Assembly: GCF_004115975.1 (NCBI RefSeq)
Contig: NZ_SDDZ01000001.1
Span: 124,001 to 188,000 of the forward strand
DNA: 64,000 nt
From: Gelidibacter gilvus
GTDB taxonomy: Bacteria > Bacteroidota > Bacteroidia > Flavobacteriales > Flavobacteriaceae
Direction: 5' to 3'
The translations under genes were made by a program, and so were the position numbers. The notes beneath the pieces were generated by a model. That model was not told the DNA's origin and did no database searches. It saw nothing but the letters and a program-made list of their open reading frames with translations. Position 1 is the first letter of the stretch; each line of letters begins with the position of its first letter. This document shows, piece after piece, positions 25,874 to 34,738 of the stretch.

Positions 25874-26815
25874 CTACATCAGAAATTTAGAACTGATAGA
25901 TTTGTTATAGTGTACGTTATGCATTACCCCAGCAAACAAATCGGCGCAACTGATCACTCTGATCTTGTCGCTTTTTTGTTTTAAAGGAATGGAATCGGTA
26001 ACGATCAATTCTTCCAATTTTGAATTCTCCAAGCGCTCATAAGCATTTCCTGATAAAATAGGATGTGTACAAATTGCTCTAACGCTCAATGCGCCACGCT
26101 CCATCATCAAATCAGCGGCTTTGGTCAATGTTCCTGCAGTATCAACCATATCATCTACCAACACCACGTTTTTACCAGTAACATCACCAATCAATTCCAT
26201 ATGCGAAATTACGTTGGCTTTTTCACGTTGCTTATAACAGATGACCACATCACTTTCCATTATTTTGGAATAGGCATAGGCTCTTTTGGACCCCCCCATA
26301 TCTGGTGAAGCGATAGTCAAGTTGTCAAGATTCAGACTTCTCAGATAAGGAAGAAATATCGTAGATGCAAACAAATGGTCTACAGGTTTTTCAAAAAATC
26401 CTTGAATTTGATCTGCGTGCAAATCCATAGTAATGATTCGGGTTGCTCCGGCTGCTTCCAGCATTTTTGCCACAAGTTTGGCAGCAATTGGCACTCTTGG
26501 TTTATCCTTTCTATCCTGTCTTGCCCAACCAAAATAAGGTAAAACCGCTGTGATATGTCTTGCTGATGCACGCTTTGCGGCGTCAATCATCAATAACATT
26601 TCCATTAAGTTTTTAGGGCCAGGATGTGTAGATCCAATGATGAAAATTCGCGTCCCTCTTATAGATTCTTCATAAGACGGCTGAAACTCCCCATCACTAT
26701 AGGTAGATGTAATGACCTTACCTAAAGGCGCACCAAAGGTGGCTGCTATTTTTTCAGCAAGTTCTGTACTCTGTGAACACGCAAAAATTTTGGCTTCTGT
26801 AATAAAATTAGGCAT
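25874..26815 (-). CDS. prs: Ribose-phosphate pyrophosphokinase (PRPP synthetase)
   Basis: A 313-residue enzyme making PRPP from ribose 5-phosphate and ATP for nucleotide, His and Trp synthesis. Recognisable parts are the N-terminal FACSQSTELAEKIA, the flexible-loop region WARQDRKDKPRVPIAAK (about 99-115), the divalent-metal/pyrophosphate motif TMDLHADQIQGFF (about 130-142) and the PRPP-binding loop VVLVDDMVDTAGTLTKAA (about 215-232). A minus-strand -7 element TAAATTTG (26874-26867) lies about 50 bp upstream of the start. Confidence 0.97.
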   Translation of the reverse strand: MPNFITEAKIFACSQSTELAEKIAATFGAPLGKVITSTYSDGEFQPSYEESIRGTRIFIIGSTHPGPKNLMEMLLMIDAAKRASARHITAVLPYFGWARQDRKDKPRVPIAAKLVAKMLEAAGATRIITMDLHADQIQGFFEKPVDHLFASTIFLPYLRSLNLDNLTIASPDMGGSKRAYAYSKIMESDVVICYKQREKANVISHMELIGDVTGKNVVLVDDMVDTAGTLTKAADLMMERGALSVRAICTHPILSGNAYERLENSKLEELIVTDSIPLKQKSDKIRVISCADLFAGVMHNVHYNKSISSKFLM

Positions 26816-26918
26816 TGTAATAGAGTGTTTTATAACGAATTAATCCTCGTTTTCTTTAACAGGCTGCAAATTTAAGAATTTAATTGGACAGAAAAAGTAT
26901 AAAAGAAAGATATTTTAG

Positions 26919-26948
26919 TTGTTTGTAGAAAAAATTTTTATAATTTTG
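26919..26948 (+). promoter_or_regulatory. tRNA-Leu promoter
   Basis: TTG at 26919-26921, a 19-bp spacer, then TAATTTTG at 26941-26948. This is an exact match to the Bacteroidota TTG/TAnnTTTG promoter form, 21 bp before the tRNA. Confidence 0.85.
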
Positions 26949-26969
26949 CAGTCCGATTAGTACATCCTT

Positions 26970-27051
26970 GCTCAAGTGGTGGAATTGGTAGACACGTTGG
27001 ATTCAAAATCCAATGTCGCGAGACGTGCGGGTTCGATTCCCGCCTTGAGTA
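26970..27051 (+). tRNA. tRNA-Leu (anticodon CAA)
   Basis: An 82-nt class II tRNA. The acceptor stem GCTCAAG/CTTGAGT (first pair G-U), the D-arm with GGTAGACAC, the anticodon stem TTGGA/TCCAA with loop TTCAAAA, a long variable arm and the T-loop GGTTCGATTCC are all visible. The anticodon CAA at 27004-27006 reads UUG. CCA is not encoded. Confidence 0.97.
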
Positions 27052-27057
27052 CAGAAA

Positions 27058-27090
27058 GAAAAAGCCGAGATATAATTCTCGGCTTTTTTA
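27058..27090 (+). terminator. Terminator of tRNA-Leu
   Basis: AAAAAGCCGAGA (27059-27070) pairs with TCTCGGCTTTTTT around TATAAT. A T-run follows the stem directly. Confidence 0.92.
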
Positions 27091-27134
27091 TTTCAGATAC
27101 AACAATTAGGGTTTATCTTATAAAACAATCTTTC

Positions 27135-29105
27135 TTAAGATTTGAGTTTTTCCTTAAACTCATTAATGATACCACCTTTAAGCAGCATATTTATCTGGCG
27201 GTCGCTTAAGGTATGTTTAGTCTCAAATTCAAGTTTTTTACCTGAATCATTACTGACCTTGACTCTAATGGGCTTCCGGTCTCTAATATCGTTCCTTAAA
27301 TTTTTAAAGCTCACGGTATCTCCCTGCTCGATCTTGTCATAATCTTTGATAGACTTAAACTCAAGAGGCAATATCCCGAAATTTGCAAGGTTTTGCCAAG
27401 CAATACGAGCATAGGACAAGGCTATGACGGCAACTTGACCCAGATATTTAGGTGCAAGTGCAGCGTGTTCCCTACTTGATCCCTGGGCGTAATTTTCCTT
27501 GGCGATTACAATGTGCCCGCCATACAGGGTTTTTGACTCCATGGCCCTATCATAGAAAGTGTGGTCAATCACCGAAAAGGTGTATTTGCTAATTTCTGGA
27601 AGATTACTTCTAAAAGGCAATACTTCTGCTCCGGCTTTCAAAATCTCATCGGTAGATACGTCATCCCCCATTTTTAAGAGAACCGGCACTTCATAATCGT
27701 CCATCAGTGGATTAATATGAGGCAATGCTTTAATATTGGGACCTTTCTTTAATTCAATTTGCGAACCATCCTCGGGAGGAGCGACCAATAGTTCGGTATT
27801 GATGATTTCCATTTCTGGATTTTCATATTGGGGATAGCTCATGCCATATAATTTCTCAAGGTCTCTAGGATCAGTAATTTTTCCTGTTAGGGCAGAAGCC
27901 GCAGCCGTTTCAGGACTGCAAAGGTAAACCTGGTCATCTTCCGTCCCCGACCTGCTTGGGAAATTTCGTGGCATAGTCCTTAAGCTGATGGTATCTGAGG
28001 CCGGAGCCTGGCCCATCCCGATACACCCCATACAACCCGACTGGTGGAACCTTGCCCCTGCTTTGATCAAGTTCGCAAAGGCGTGGTTATCGATCATATT
28101 TTGGATAAGTTGTCTGGATGTCGGGTTGATATCAAATGATACTTCGCTATTGACCGATTTGTCTTTTACAATTGCGCCAGCAATCCAAAAATCACGTAGC
28201 CCTGGGTTAGCGGAAGATCCGATGACTACTTGGCCAATAGGTCTTCCCGCAACTTCACTCACAGCAACTACATTTCCAGGACTAGTAGGTTGGGCTATAA
28301 GTGGAACCAACTCGTCCAACTTAATTTCTTCATGTAAATCATATTCACAACCTTCATCGGCCACGAGTTCTATCCAATCTTCTTCCCTGCCTTGAGATTT
28401 TAAAAAGCGTTTGATCTCACCATCGCTTGGGAAGACGGTGGTGGTAGCCCCTAATTCGGCACCCATATTGGCAATGACGTGGCGGTCCATAGCGCTTAGG
28501 TTTTTTAACCCGTCTCCGTAATATTCCAAGATTTTCCCGACCCCGCCCTTAACACCATGTCTACGGAGCATCTCCAGAATAACGTCCTTAGCACTTACCC
28601 AATCCGGAAGTTTTCCTGTCAATTTAACGCCCATCACCTTCGGCATCCTAACAAAAAAGAGTTCGCCCGCAATGGCAGCGGCCACATCCAATCCCCCTGT
28701 ACCAATTGCTAGCATCCCCATAGAACCTGCGGCACAACTATGGCTGTCCGCTCCTACCATGGTTTTTCCCGGTTTACCAAAACGTTCCATATGCACCGGG
28801 TGGCTAACCCCATTTCCTGCCCGGCTGTACCATAAACCAAAACGCTGTGAAGCCGACAAAAGGAACGCATGGTCATCGGCATTTCTAAAATCGGTCTGCA
28901 GCAGGTTATGATCTACATATTGAACAGCAATCTCCGTTTTAGCTTTCTTAAGGCCCATCGCCTCCAATTCCAATTGAACTAAGGTGCCCGTTGCGTCCTG
29001 TAATAGAGCTTGATCTATTTTAATACCTATTTCCGATCCTGGGGTCATTTCTCCAATGATCAAATGGGAGTCTATAAGTTTTTGGGTAACATTATGTTGC
29101 TTCAT
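27135..29105 (-). CDS. Aconitate hydratase, short Aquifex-type/homoaconitase-like
   Basis: A 656-residue [4Fe-4S] dehydratase of the aconitase superfamily, shorter than the common AcnA (about 890) or the mitochondrial type (about 755). The three cluster cysteines are in GADSHSCAAGS (about residue 124) and HQSGCMGCIGMGQ (about 354-366). The large and small subunits are fused: domains 1-3 (about 1-420) are followed by a swivel domain with GSSREHAALAP (about 545-555). The likely reaction is citrate to isocitrate, but homoaconitate or isopropylmalate relatives share this length. The gene appears richer in G+C than its neighbours (for example around 28440-28800), so transfer is possible. It is monocistronic. 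Confidence 0.88.
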   Translation of the reverse strand: MKQHNVTQKLIDSHLIIGEMTPGSEIGIKIDQALLQDATGTLVQLELEAMGLKKAKTEIAVQYVDHNLLQTDFRNADDHAFLLSASQRFGLWYSRAGNGVSHPVHMERFGKPGKTMVGADSHSCAAGSMGMLAIGTGGLDVAAAIAGELFFVRMPKVMGVKLTGKLPDWVSAKDVILEMLRRHGVKGGVGKILEYYGDGLKNLSAMDRHVIANMGAELGATTTVFPSDGEIKRFLKSQGREEDWIELVADEGCEYDLHEEIKLDELVPLIAQPTSPGNVVAVSEVAGRPIGQVVIGSSANPGLRDFWIAGAIVKDKSVNSEVSFDINPTSRQLIQNMIDNHAFANLIKAGARFHQSGCMGCIGMGQAPASDTISLRTMPRNFPSRSGTEDDQVYLCSPETAAASALTGKITDPRDLEKLYGMSYPQYENPEMEIINTELLVAPPEDGSQIELKKGPNIKALPHINPLMDDYEVPVLLKMGDDVSTDEILKAGAEVLPFRSNLPEISKYTFSVIDHTFYDRAMESKTLYGGHIVIAKENYAQGSSREHAALAPKYLGQVAVIALSYARIAWQNLANFGILPLEFKSIKDYDKIEQGDTVSFKNLRNDIRDRKPIRVKVSNDSGKKLEFETKHTLSDRQINMLLKGGIINEFKEKLKS

Positions 29106-29455
29106 GATTATGTGATTTTTAATAGGCAGTAGATAACATGCCGTAATTATTTTTTTATTTCGTGATGTATCCGGCGTTTTAGGAAACAGAATTGCATGTC
29201 ATGGACGATGGATAAATCCAATCCGCAATATGACTAAGATACAAATTTAAGGATTGCAACGCCAGTTAAATATCTAATTGTCCAAGAATTAGAAAAATAT
29301 GATTCTGCAAATAGAGGCTTCAACAAACCTTATGTAGTCTTTTTTGTTCTAAGTAGTGTTGATAGCGTTTTTTTGTAAATAAAAAAATTATAGCAACCAA
29401 TCTAACGTCTTTTTCATAATTTCCGTCACAGCCACTCTTTTACAAATTCCTACAA
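29106..29455. other. Spacer with nothing recognised
   Basis: A 350-bp gap between the aconitase and the S9 peptidase, both on the minus strand. It is AT-rich and presumably holds the aconitase promoter. I see no reading frame of interest, repeat or terminator hairpin with confidence. Confidence 0.5.
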
Positions 29456-31480
29456 TTATTCATACTTTTTAAACCAAGCCAAAATATGCGCCACCTTACT
29501 GATCAAATTACTTGGTCTTTGGACGATATTATGATAGGCTTCAGGAATTTCAACTAAAACGGTTTCTATTTTTCTAAGTTTTAAAGCGTGATAAAGTTGC
29601 TTTGCCTCACTTGGCGGGGTTCTTAAATCATTCATTCCTACCATAACCATAGTTGGGGTTTCTATATTGCCCACTAATGAAATTGGTGAAAATTTCCAAT
29701 AGGCTTCAAAATTTTCCCAAGGCTGACCGTCATAACGCGAATCGGCATAGCCATAATAATTATCTGCTACCAAGGTTTTACTGATCCAATTGACCACAGG
29801 CTTCACCACTGCAGCAGCTTTAAAGCGATGATTCTTCCCAATCATCCAGGTGGTCATGATGCCGCCAGCACTACCTCCGGTGACGTATAATTTAGCATTT
29901 TCAACAATGCCCTTATCAACTAAATAATCCACACCATCCATGACATCATTATAATCCTGACCTGGATAATTATTCTTTAACAAATTCCCGAATTCTTCGC
30001 CATAACTTGTACTCCCACGCGGATTTGGATAAAAAACAACATACCCTTCCGCAGCGAACAACTGGATTTCAGCGGTAAATCGGTCACCATAATTCAAAAT
30101 GGGCCCGCCATGATTCTCAACGATCAACGGATACTTTTTAGAGGCATCATAAAATGGCGGTCTAACAATCCAACCTTGAATGTCTCTGCCGTCAAAAGTG
30201 GATTTGTACCAAACTTCTTCAGTTTTACCCAATTCACGAAAAGCAAGCACATCGGCATTTAAATTTGTGATTAAGCTAGCCGGTTTTTTATTTTGGATGA
30301 CCGCCAATTCCGCTGGATATTCTGGTCGCGATTGCGTATAAACCAAGGTGCCATTTTGAGACACGGCATACGACCCTGAAGCATACGGTCTTCCAATGGT
30401 TGTTCCGCCAACATTATCAGCCAATTTTGTAATTTTTCCCGAGGTCGTGATATATCCTATCTTGGTATTCCCTTTTTCGTCATACATAAAATACAAGCCT
30501 TTCCCGCTCGAGTCCCAAATAATATCAGAGACACTGGTATCTAAATTTGAAGAAATAATGCGTTTGTTCCTGCCATCGCTGTTCATCAAGTGCAATAAGG
30601 TGTTTTGATGGTCCTGCGCCCGATCTTCATACCCCAAATATGCCACCGTTTTGCCGTCAGGCGATACTTGCGGAGAATGATCGGGTCCATCTTGAGAGGT
30701 CAATGCCGTAATTTCTTTGGTAGCAACATTCACCTTATAAACTTCGCTATTTCTAAATCGGTATTCCCAATCTTCAAATCGGTTTGAGGAAAAATAAATC
30801 TCCTTTCCATCTGGAGAAAAAGACAGATTGCCTCGGTGGCTATAGTTGTCGCTTGTTAATTGCCTGGCTGTACCTCCTTCGGCAGGAATTAAAAAAACAT
30901 GTGTAAATCCTGGTTCCATATAGCCACTGCCATCGGCTTCATGCTTGAGTCGGTCCGTAATTCTTGCTGGTTCAGCCCATTTGGCACCTTTAGGTTTTTC
31001 TGGTAATTTCGCTACAACTGGCGGTTTTTCTGAAATGAACATGGTAAAGGCAATCCATTTTCCATCGGGCGACCAGGTTAAGGCACTTGGCGATGTTTCC
31101 AATTGGGAAATTCTGGCAATTTGACCAGTTTCTGTCCAGTACATATATATTTCTGAACCTTCATCTGTCGTACTTGAAAACACAATACGATCTCCATTTG
31201 GCGACCAACTGGCTTGAGATTCGCTTACTTCCCGTGACGTCAGTTTACGATGAGACGTGCCATCAGCATTGACAATCCAGAGGTTGCCATTGGCATTGTC
31301 CTTCATCATATCAAACCCATTTCTTTTATAGACAACCTGAGTGCCGTCAGGAGATATTTGTGGGTCAGTAGCCCACTCCAGCGCGAAAACATCCATAGGC
31401 TGAAAGGGCAGTTTTTGCGTTTGCGAAACGGCAAATTGAATACTAAAAAGACCAACTAAAAGACTGAGAAACCGGACCAT
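29456..31480 (-). CDS. S9-family prolyl oligopeptidase-like peptidase, exported
   Basis: A 674-residue serine peptidase with an N-terminal signal peptide (MVRFLSLLVGLFSIQFAVSQ). A beta-propeller of TolB/PD40-type repeats (about residues 35-400) has recurring blades such as SPDGTQVVYKR, SPNGDRIVFSS, SPDGKWIAFTM and SPDGKEIYFSS. The alpha/beta-hydrolase domain (about 420-674) has the nucleophile in TGGSAGGIMTT, the Asp in GMNDLRTP and the His in EAYHNIV. Such enzymes remove dipeptides or cut oligopeptides in the periplasm. The organism probably uses it for peptide nutrition together with the S46 peptidase further on. Confidence 0.94.
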   Translation of the reverse strand: MVRFLSLLVGLFSIQFAVSQTQKLPFQPMDVFALEWATDPQISPDGTQVVYKRNGFDMMKDNANGNLWIVNADGTSHRKLTSREVSESQASWSPNGDRIVFSSTTDEGSEIYMYWTETGQIARISQLETSPSALTWSPDGKWIAFTMFISEKPPVVAKLPEKPKGAKWAEPARITDRLKHEADGSGYMEPGFTHVFLIPAEGGTARQLTSDNYSHRGNLSFSPDGKEIYFSSNRFEDWEYRFRNSEVYKVNVATKEITALTSQDGPDHSPQVSPDGKTVAYLGYEDRAQDHQNTLLHLMNSDGRNKRIISSNLDTSVSDIIWDSSGKGLYFMYDEKGNTKIGYITTSGKITKLADNVGGTTIGRPYASGSYAVSQNGTLVYTQSRPEYPAELAVIQNKKPASLITNLNADVLAFRELGKTEEVWYKSTFDGRDIQGWIVRPPFYDASKKYPLIVENHGGPILNYGDRFTAEIQLFAAEGYVVFYPNPRGSTSYGEEFGNLLKNNYPGQDYNDVMDGVDYLVDKGIVENAKLYVTGGSAGGIMTTWMIGKNHRFKAAAVVKPVVNWISKTLVADNYYGYADSRYDGQPWENFEAYWKFSPISLVGNIETPTMVMVGMNDLRTPPSEAKQLYHALKLRKIETVLVEIPEAYHNIVQRPSNLISKVAHILAWFKKYE

Positions 31481-31569
31481 AAAAAAGAATTAAATTTTAA
31501 ATGCTCAAGTTACTGATTTTAAAATTACAGCACTGAAAAAAATTTAGAGGTGAGATATGTGTAGAAATC

Positions 31570-32235
31570 CTATGAATTATGCGACACTTCCTGTAAGAAC
31601 AAGTTTTTGGCGACATTTTCTGAAACCACCAATTCAGCATCATTGAATTTAATTTTAACCGAATTATCAAAAGGCTCCTTATGGATTATTTCTATAGTGG
31701 TGCCAAGACTGATATGATTCGCGTCCAAATACTTTAGAAAATCGCTTGAACTGTCATGCACACCCACACAAACGTAGGTCACACCTTCCTGTGCGTCGGT
31801 AAGACTGGTTTTATCTATCTTTTCAATATGCCCATGTTTATCAGGAATGGGGTCACCGTGCGGATCCACTTTCGGAAAACCCAAAAACTCATCGAGCTTA
31901 TCCGTTAATTTTTCTGATTTGATATGTTCCAATTGTTCGGCCACGTCATGCACTTCATCCCAGGAGAAATTGAGCTTCTCCAACAAAAACACCTCCCAAA
32001 GCCGATGTTTCCGCACCACTTTAACGGCATGGGCACGACCTGCCTTAGAAAGCGTAACGCCTTGATAAGGAATATAGGAAACCATGTTTTTCTCTGCCAA
32101 CTTCTTGATCATATCTGTAACGGAAGATGCCTTGGTTTGCATTTCTTCGGCTAACGCATTTGTTGATACATCATTGGAAGACTGATTTTCTAAATGATAA
32201 ATGGCTTTAAGGTAATTTTCTTCAGCGAGAGTCAT
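31570..32235 (-). CDS. mntR: DtxR/MntR-family metal-dependent transcriptional regulator
   Basis: A 221-residue regulator. The N-terminal winged helix (about 1-65) begins with MTLAEENYLKAIYHLE and has the recognition region NALAEEMQTKASSVTDMIKKLAEK. The metal-binding dimerisation domain (about 66-140) contains His- and Glu-rich stretches (EVHDVAEQLEHIKSEKL; FPKVDPHGDPIPDKHG). A C-terminal FeoA/SH3-like domain (about 145-221) completes the DtxR-type architecture. It is divergent from a Mn/Zn/Fe-type ABC transporter operon, and a palindromic box lies just upstream of its start, so it likely represses itself and the transporter when metal-replete. Whether it senses Mn or Fe is not certain. Confidence 0.93.
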   Translation of the reverse strand: MTLAEENYLKAIYHLENQSSNDVSTNALAEEMQTKASSVTDMIKKLAEKNMVSYIPYQGVTLSKAGRAHAVKVVRKHRLWEVFLLEKLNFSWDEVHDVAEQLEHIKSEKLTDKLDEFLGFPKVDPHGDPIPDKHGHIEKIDKTSLTDAQEGVTYVCVGVHDSSSDFLKYLDANHISLGTTIEIIHKEPFDNSVKIKFNDAELVVSENVAKNLFLQEVSHNS

Positions 32236-32268
32236 ACATAATATTATTATCTACAAATATAAATTTTT

Positions 32269-32301
32269 TTTAGACAAAAAGATTATTTAGATTTGTCTAA
32301 A
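32269..32301. promoter_or_regulatory. DtxR-family operator in the mntR promoter
   Basis: TTTAGA-TTTG-TCTAAA (32286-32301) is a perfect 16-bp palindrome, and the upstream TTTAGACAAA (32269-32278) mirrors its right half, TTTGTCTAAA. DtxR/MntR proteins bind TTTAGG/TTTAGC-type palindromes of this size. It lies 34-66 bp upstream of the mntR start. A nearly identical palindrome precedes the AraC gene at 61846. Confidence 0.75.
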
Positions 32302-32382
32302 CTTTTAATTCGTTTGATAGTGACTTATTTTTAGCTCGTAAAAATACACCTACACTTCGGATTGAATGATTCGGAATTTTGA

Positions 32383-32466
32383 TTTTAAGTGAGTATTTAT
32401 TCAGCAACAGATTGGGTTTTTTAGATAATCTCTAAAACTCGGTCTGTTGTTCACTTAATTTAAAAC
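32383..32466. other. Long imperfect hairpin in the mntR-transporter spacer
   Basis: Two nested inverted repeats: AAGTGA (32387-32392) with TCACTT (32451-32456), and about 20 bp from AACAGATTGGG (32406 on) with CTCGGTCTGTT (32439-32449). Most mismatches in the inner stem are G-T, so RNA would pair better than DNA. It lies about 130 bp upstream of the binding-protein gene. It may be a structured leader or a small mobile remnant. Confidence 0.5.
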
Positions 32467-32598
32467 CTATTCGGCTCGCTTCAAAAACCTTAACACCGAT
32501 GGATTTCCAGACTTCAACCTGATTTATCGTGAGAAATCGCTAATAATCAGCCTTACATCCTCATTTTTTTAGTACTTTCGTAACTTATATTTAGACTC

Positions 32599-33510
32599 AT
32601 GAAAAAAATAGTTTTCATTTTATTAACTTTAATATGTTTTTCAGCCTGTAAAGATGCTAAGCCAGACAACGGCAACCTCAACATCGTGACCACAACCACC
32701 TTAATTACCGATTTATTAGACCACATTGGTGGTGATAAACTGAACATTCAAGGTTTGATGGGAAGTGGTGTGGATCCGCATTTATATAAAGCCAGCGCCG
32801 GGGATGTCACGAAATTGGCAAATGCCGATTTGATTTTTTATGGCGGGTTACATTTAGAAGGAAAACTTGTTGATGTTTTTGAAAAAATGGAAAGTCAGAA
32901 CATTAAAACCATTGCCGTTTCAGATGCTTTGGATAAAAGCACGTTAATAGGTTCAGAATATTTCGACTCAAATTATGACCCGCATATCTGGTTTAATGTC
33001 CATAACTGGGAACTCATTACCTCATTTGTAGTCCAAAAACTTTCTGAAGCCGACCCGAAAAACGAAGCACTTTATAAAGAAAACGGAAAGACCTACCTTG
33101 AAGAGTTAAAAGTTTTAGATTCAGAGATCAAAGCCATTATCGAAACGCTTCCAAAAGAAAAAAGAATTTTGGTTACCGCTCATGATGCCTTTAATTATTT
33201 CGGACAGGCCTACGGATTTGAAGTTGTTGGCTTACAAGGCTTATCCACGGCTACCGAAGCTGGGGTGCAGGATGTTCAAAATTTGTCTAACTTTATTATC
33301 GAAAAGAAAATAAAAGCCATTTTTGTTGAGAGCTCGGTACCAAGACGTACCATCGAAGCCCTTCAAGCTGCCGTGAACTCAAAAAACCATCACGTAGAAA
33401 TTGGAGGCACCCTATATTCCGACGCGTTAGGAAACGCAGGTACTGTTGAAGGAACTTATATTGGGATGTTTAAATATAATGTAAATACGATTGTGAATGC
33501 ATTACGATAA
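32599..33510 (+). CDS. Metal ABC transporter substrate-binding lipoprotein (cluster A-I/TroA-like)
   Basis: A 303-residue binding protein of a Mn/Zn/Fe importer. It has a lipoprotein signal with Cys17 in CFSACKD, which fits attachment at the outer face of the inner membrane. The four metal ligands of the family are visible: His in GVDPHLYK, His in YDPHIWFN, His in TAHDAFNYFG and Asp in LYSDALG, the TroA-like His3-Asp set. There is no His-rich loop as in ZnuA, so manganese or iron is as likely as zinc. It heads the operon with the ATPase and two permeases and is divergent from the DtxR-type regulator. Confidence 0.94.
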   Translation: MKKIVFILLTLICFSACKDAKPDNGNLNIVTTTTLITDLLDHIGGDKLNIQGLMGSGVDPHLYKASAGDVTKLANADLIFYGGLHLEGKLVDVFEKMESQNIKTIAVSDALDKSTLIGSEYFDSNYDPHIWFNVHNWELITSFVVQKLSEADPKNEALYKENGKTYLEELKVLDSEIKAIIETLPKEKRILVTAHDAFNYFGQAYGFEVVGLQGLSTATEAGVQDVQNLSNFIIEKKIKAIFVESSVPRRTIEALQAAVNSKNHHVEIGGTLYSDALGNAGTVEGTYIGMFKYNVNTIVNALR

Positions 33511-33528
33511 TTCCTGCGAAGGCAGGAA
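33511..33528. repeat. Dispersed palindrome TTCCTGC-N4-GCAGGAA, copy 1
   Basis: Begins at the base after the binding-protein stop codon. It has seven-base perfect arms around GAAG. Further copies with the same arms lie at 34501, 34715, 55233 and 60847. There is no T-run, so it is not a typical terminator. Confidence 0.9.
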
Positions 33529-33682
33529 ACCGTTTGGTTCAACATAGTTAATCTCGGGAAAATCAGAACTCATATAATGGAATCTCTACATTGGATGAAT
33601 CCAGAATTTCCAACTTCTAATTTTGACTTCCAACAGCATGACAAGAAATATTGCCTTAAAATAACACAGAGTTCAAAATGAC

Positions 33683-34495
33683 ATGAAATCAATGGACAAT
33701 ATAAAAAACACGAATTCCAAGGACGAGACTACTGCATCCATATCTGCCAACGAGGCAGGCGCCGTAGTTATGGCGGTAAAGGTGGACGATTTAACTGTGG
33801 CTTATAACTATAAGCCTGTGCTTTGGGATATCGATCTTGAAATTCCTGAAGGCGTCCTCATGGCTATCGTTGGCCCTAACGGGGCTGGTAAATCCACCTT
33901 GATAAAAGCCATTTTAGGAATACTAAAACCTATTGCTGGTAGTGTTAGCATTTACGGCAAACCTTACCATAAACAGCGTTCCCATGTGGCTTACGTGCCA
34001 CAAAAAGGAAGTGTGGATTGGGATTTTCCTACGGTTGCACTCGATGTTGTGATGATGGGAACTTATGGAAGTTTGGGATGGATCAAGCGTCCGGGAGTTA
34101 AAGAAAAGAAAGCAGCCTTGGAAGCTTTAGAGAAAGTGGGCATGCTCCCATTTAAAAACAGACAGATCAGTCAGCTTTCTGGCGGTCAACAACAACGGAT
34201 ATTTTTGGCCAGGGCCTTGGTGCAGGATGCGTCCATTTATTTTATGGACGAGCCTTTTCAAGGTGTGGACGCGACCACAGAAATTGCCATTATCAATATT
34301 TTAAAAGAATTGCGAAAAGCAGGAAAAACGGTAGTCGTTGTGCATCACGACCTACAAACAGTTCCTGAATATTTTGATTGGGTCACTTTTTTAAACGTTA
34401 AAAAAATCGCCACAGGTCCTGTAAAAGATATTTTTAATGATGATAACTTGACAAAGACTTATGGTATTAATTATAAGGTGAGTGTGCAGAAGTAG
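33683..34495 (+). CDS. Metal ABC transporter ATP-binding protein
   Basis: A 270-residue ATPase with Walker [10 protein letters not shown] (about residues 68-76), Q-loop VPQKGSVDW, signature LSGGQQQR (about 166-173), Walker [13 protein letters not shown], and the H-loop VVVHHDLQ. The frame starts at 33683, but the first 29 residues are Ser/Asn/Thr/Glu-rich and unlike the family. The Met at 33770 ([18 protein letters not shown]) is the usual type of start and may be the true one. It energises the two permeases that follow. The gap to the binding-protein gene contains a dispersed palindrome. Confidence 0.94.
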   Translation: MKSMDNIKNTNSKDETTASISANEAGAVVMAVKVDDLTVAYNYKPVLWDIDLEIPEGVLMAIVGPNGAGKSTLIKAILGILKPIAGSVSIYGKPYHKQRSHVAYVPQKGSVDWDFPTVALDVVMMGTYGSLGWIKRPGVKEKKAALEALEKVGMLPFKNRQISQLSGGQQQRIFLARALVQDASIYFMDEPFQGVDATTEIAIINILKELRKAGKTVVVVHHDLQTVPEYFDWVTFLNVKKIATGPVKDIFNDDNLTKTYGINYKVSVQK

Positions 34496-34499
34496 CACA

Positions 34500-34733
34500 A
34501 TTCCTGCGGAGGCAGGAATCTTAGGAATAGCAGCCAACTCACAAACTATATTAGAGCTTTTGCGCAACGATCAAACAATCAGGATGATTAAAAAATAAAA
34601 ATCTATAAAGTCAACCATTGGCAAAAATCATTGAATATCCTGAAAGGTTTGAAGAAAATAAATCTATGATTATTGAATCCATCACAACCATTTGAAATTA
34701 AAAAATAAAAAAGATTCCTGCCCACGCAGGAAT
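34500..34733. repeat. Two dispersed palindromes TTCCTGC-N4-GCAGGAA, copies 2 and 3
   Basis: Copy 2 (34501-34518, centre GGAG) follows the ATPase stop codon. Copy 3 (34715-34732, centre CCAC) ends 6 bp before the first permease ATG. The 243-bp space between the genes holds nothing else I can identify. Confidence 0.9.
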
Positions 34734-34738
34734 ACGGT

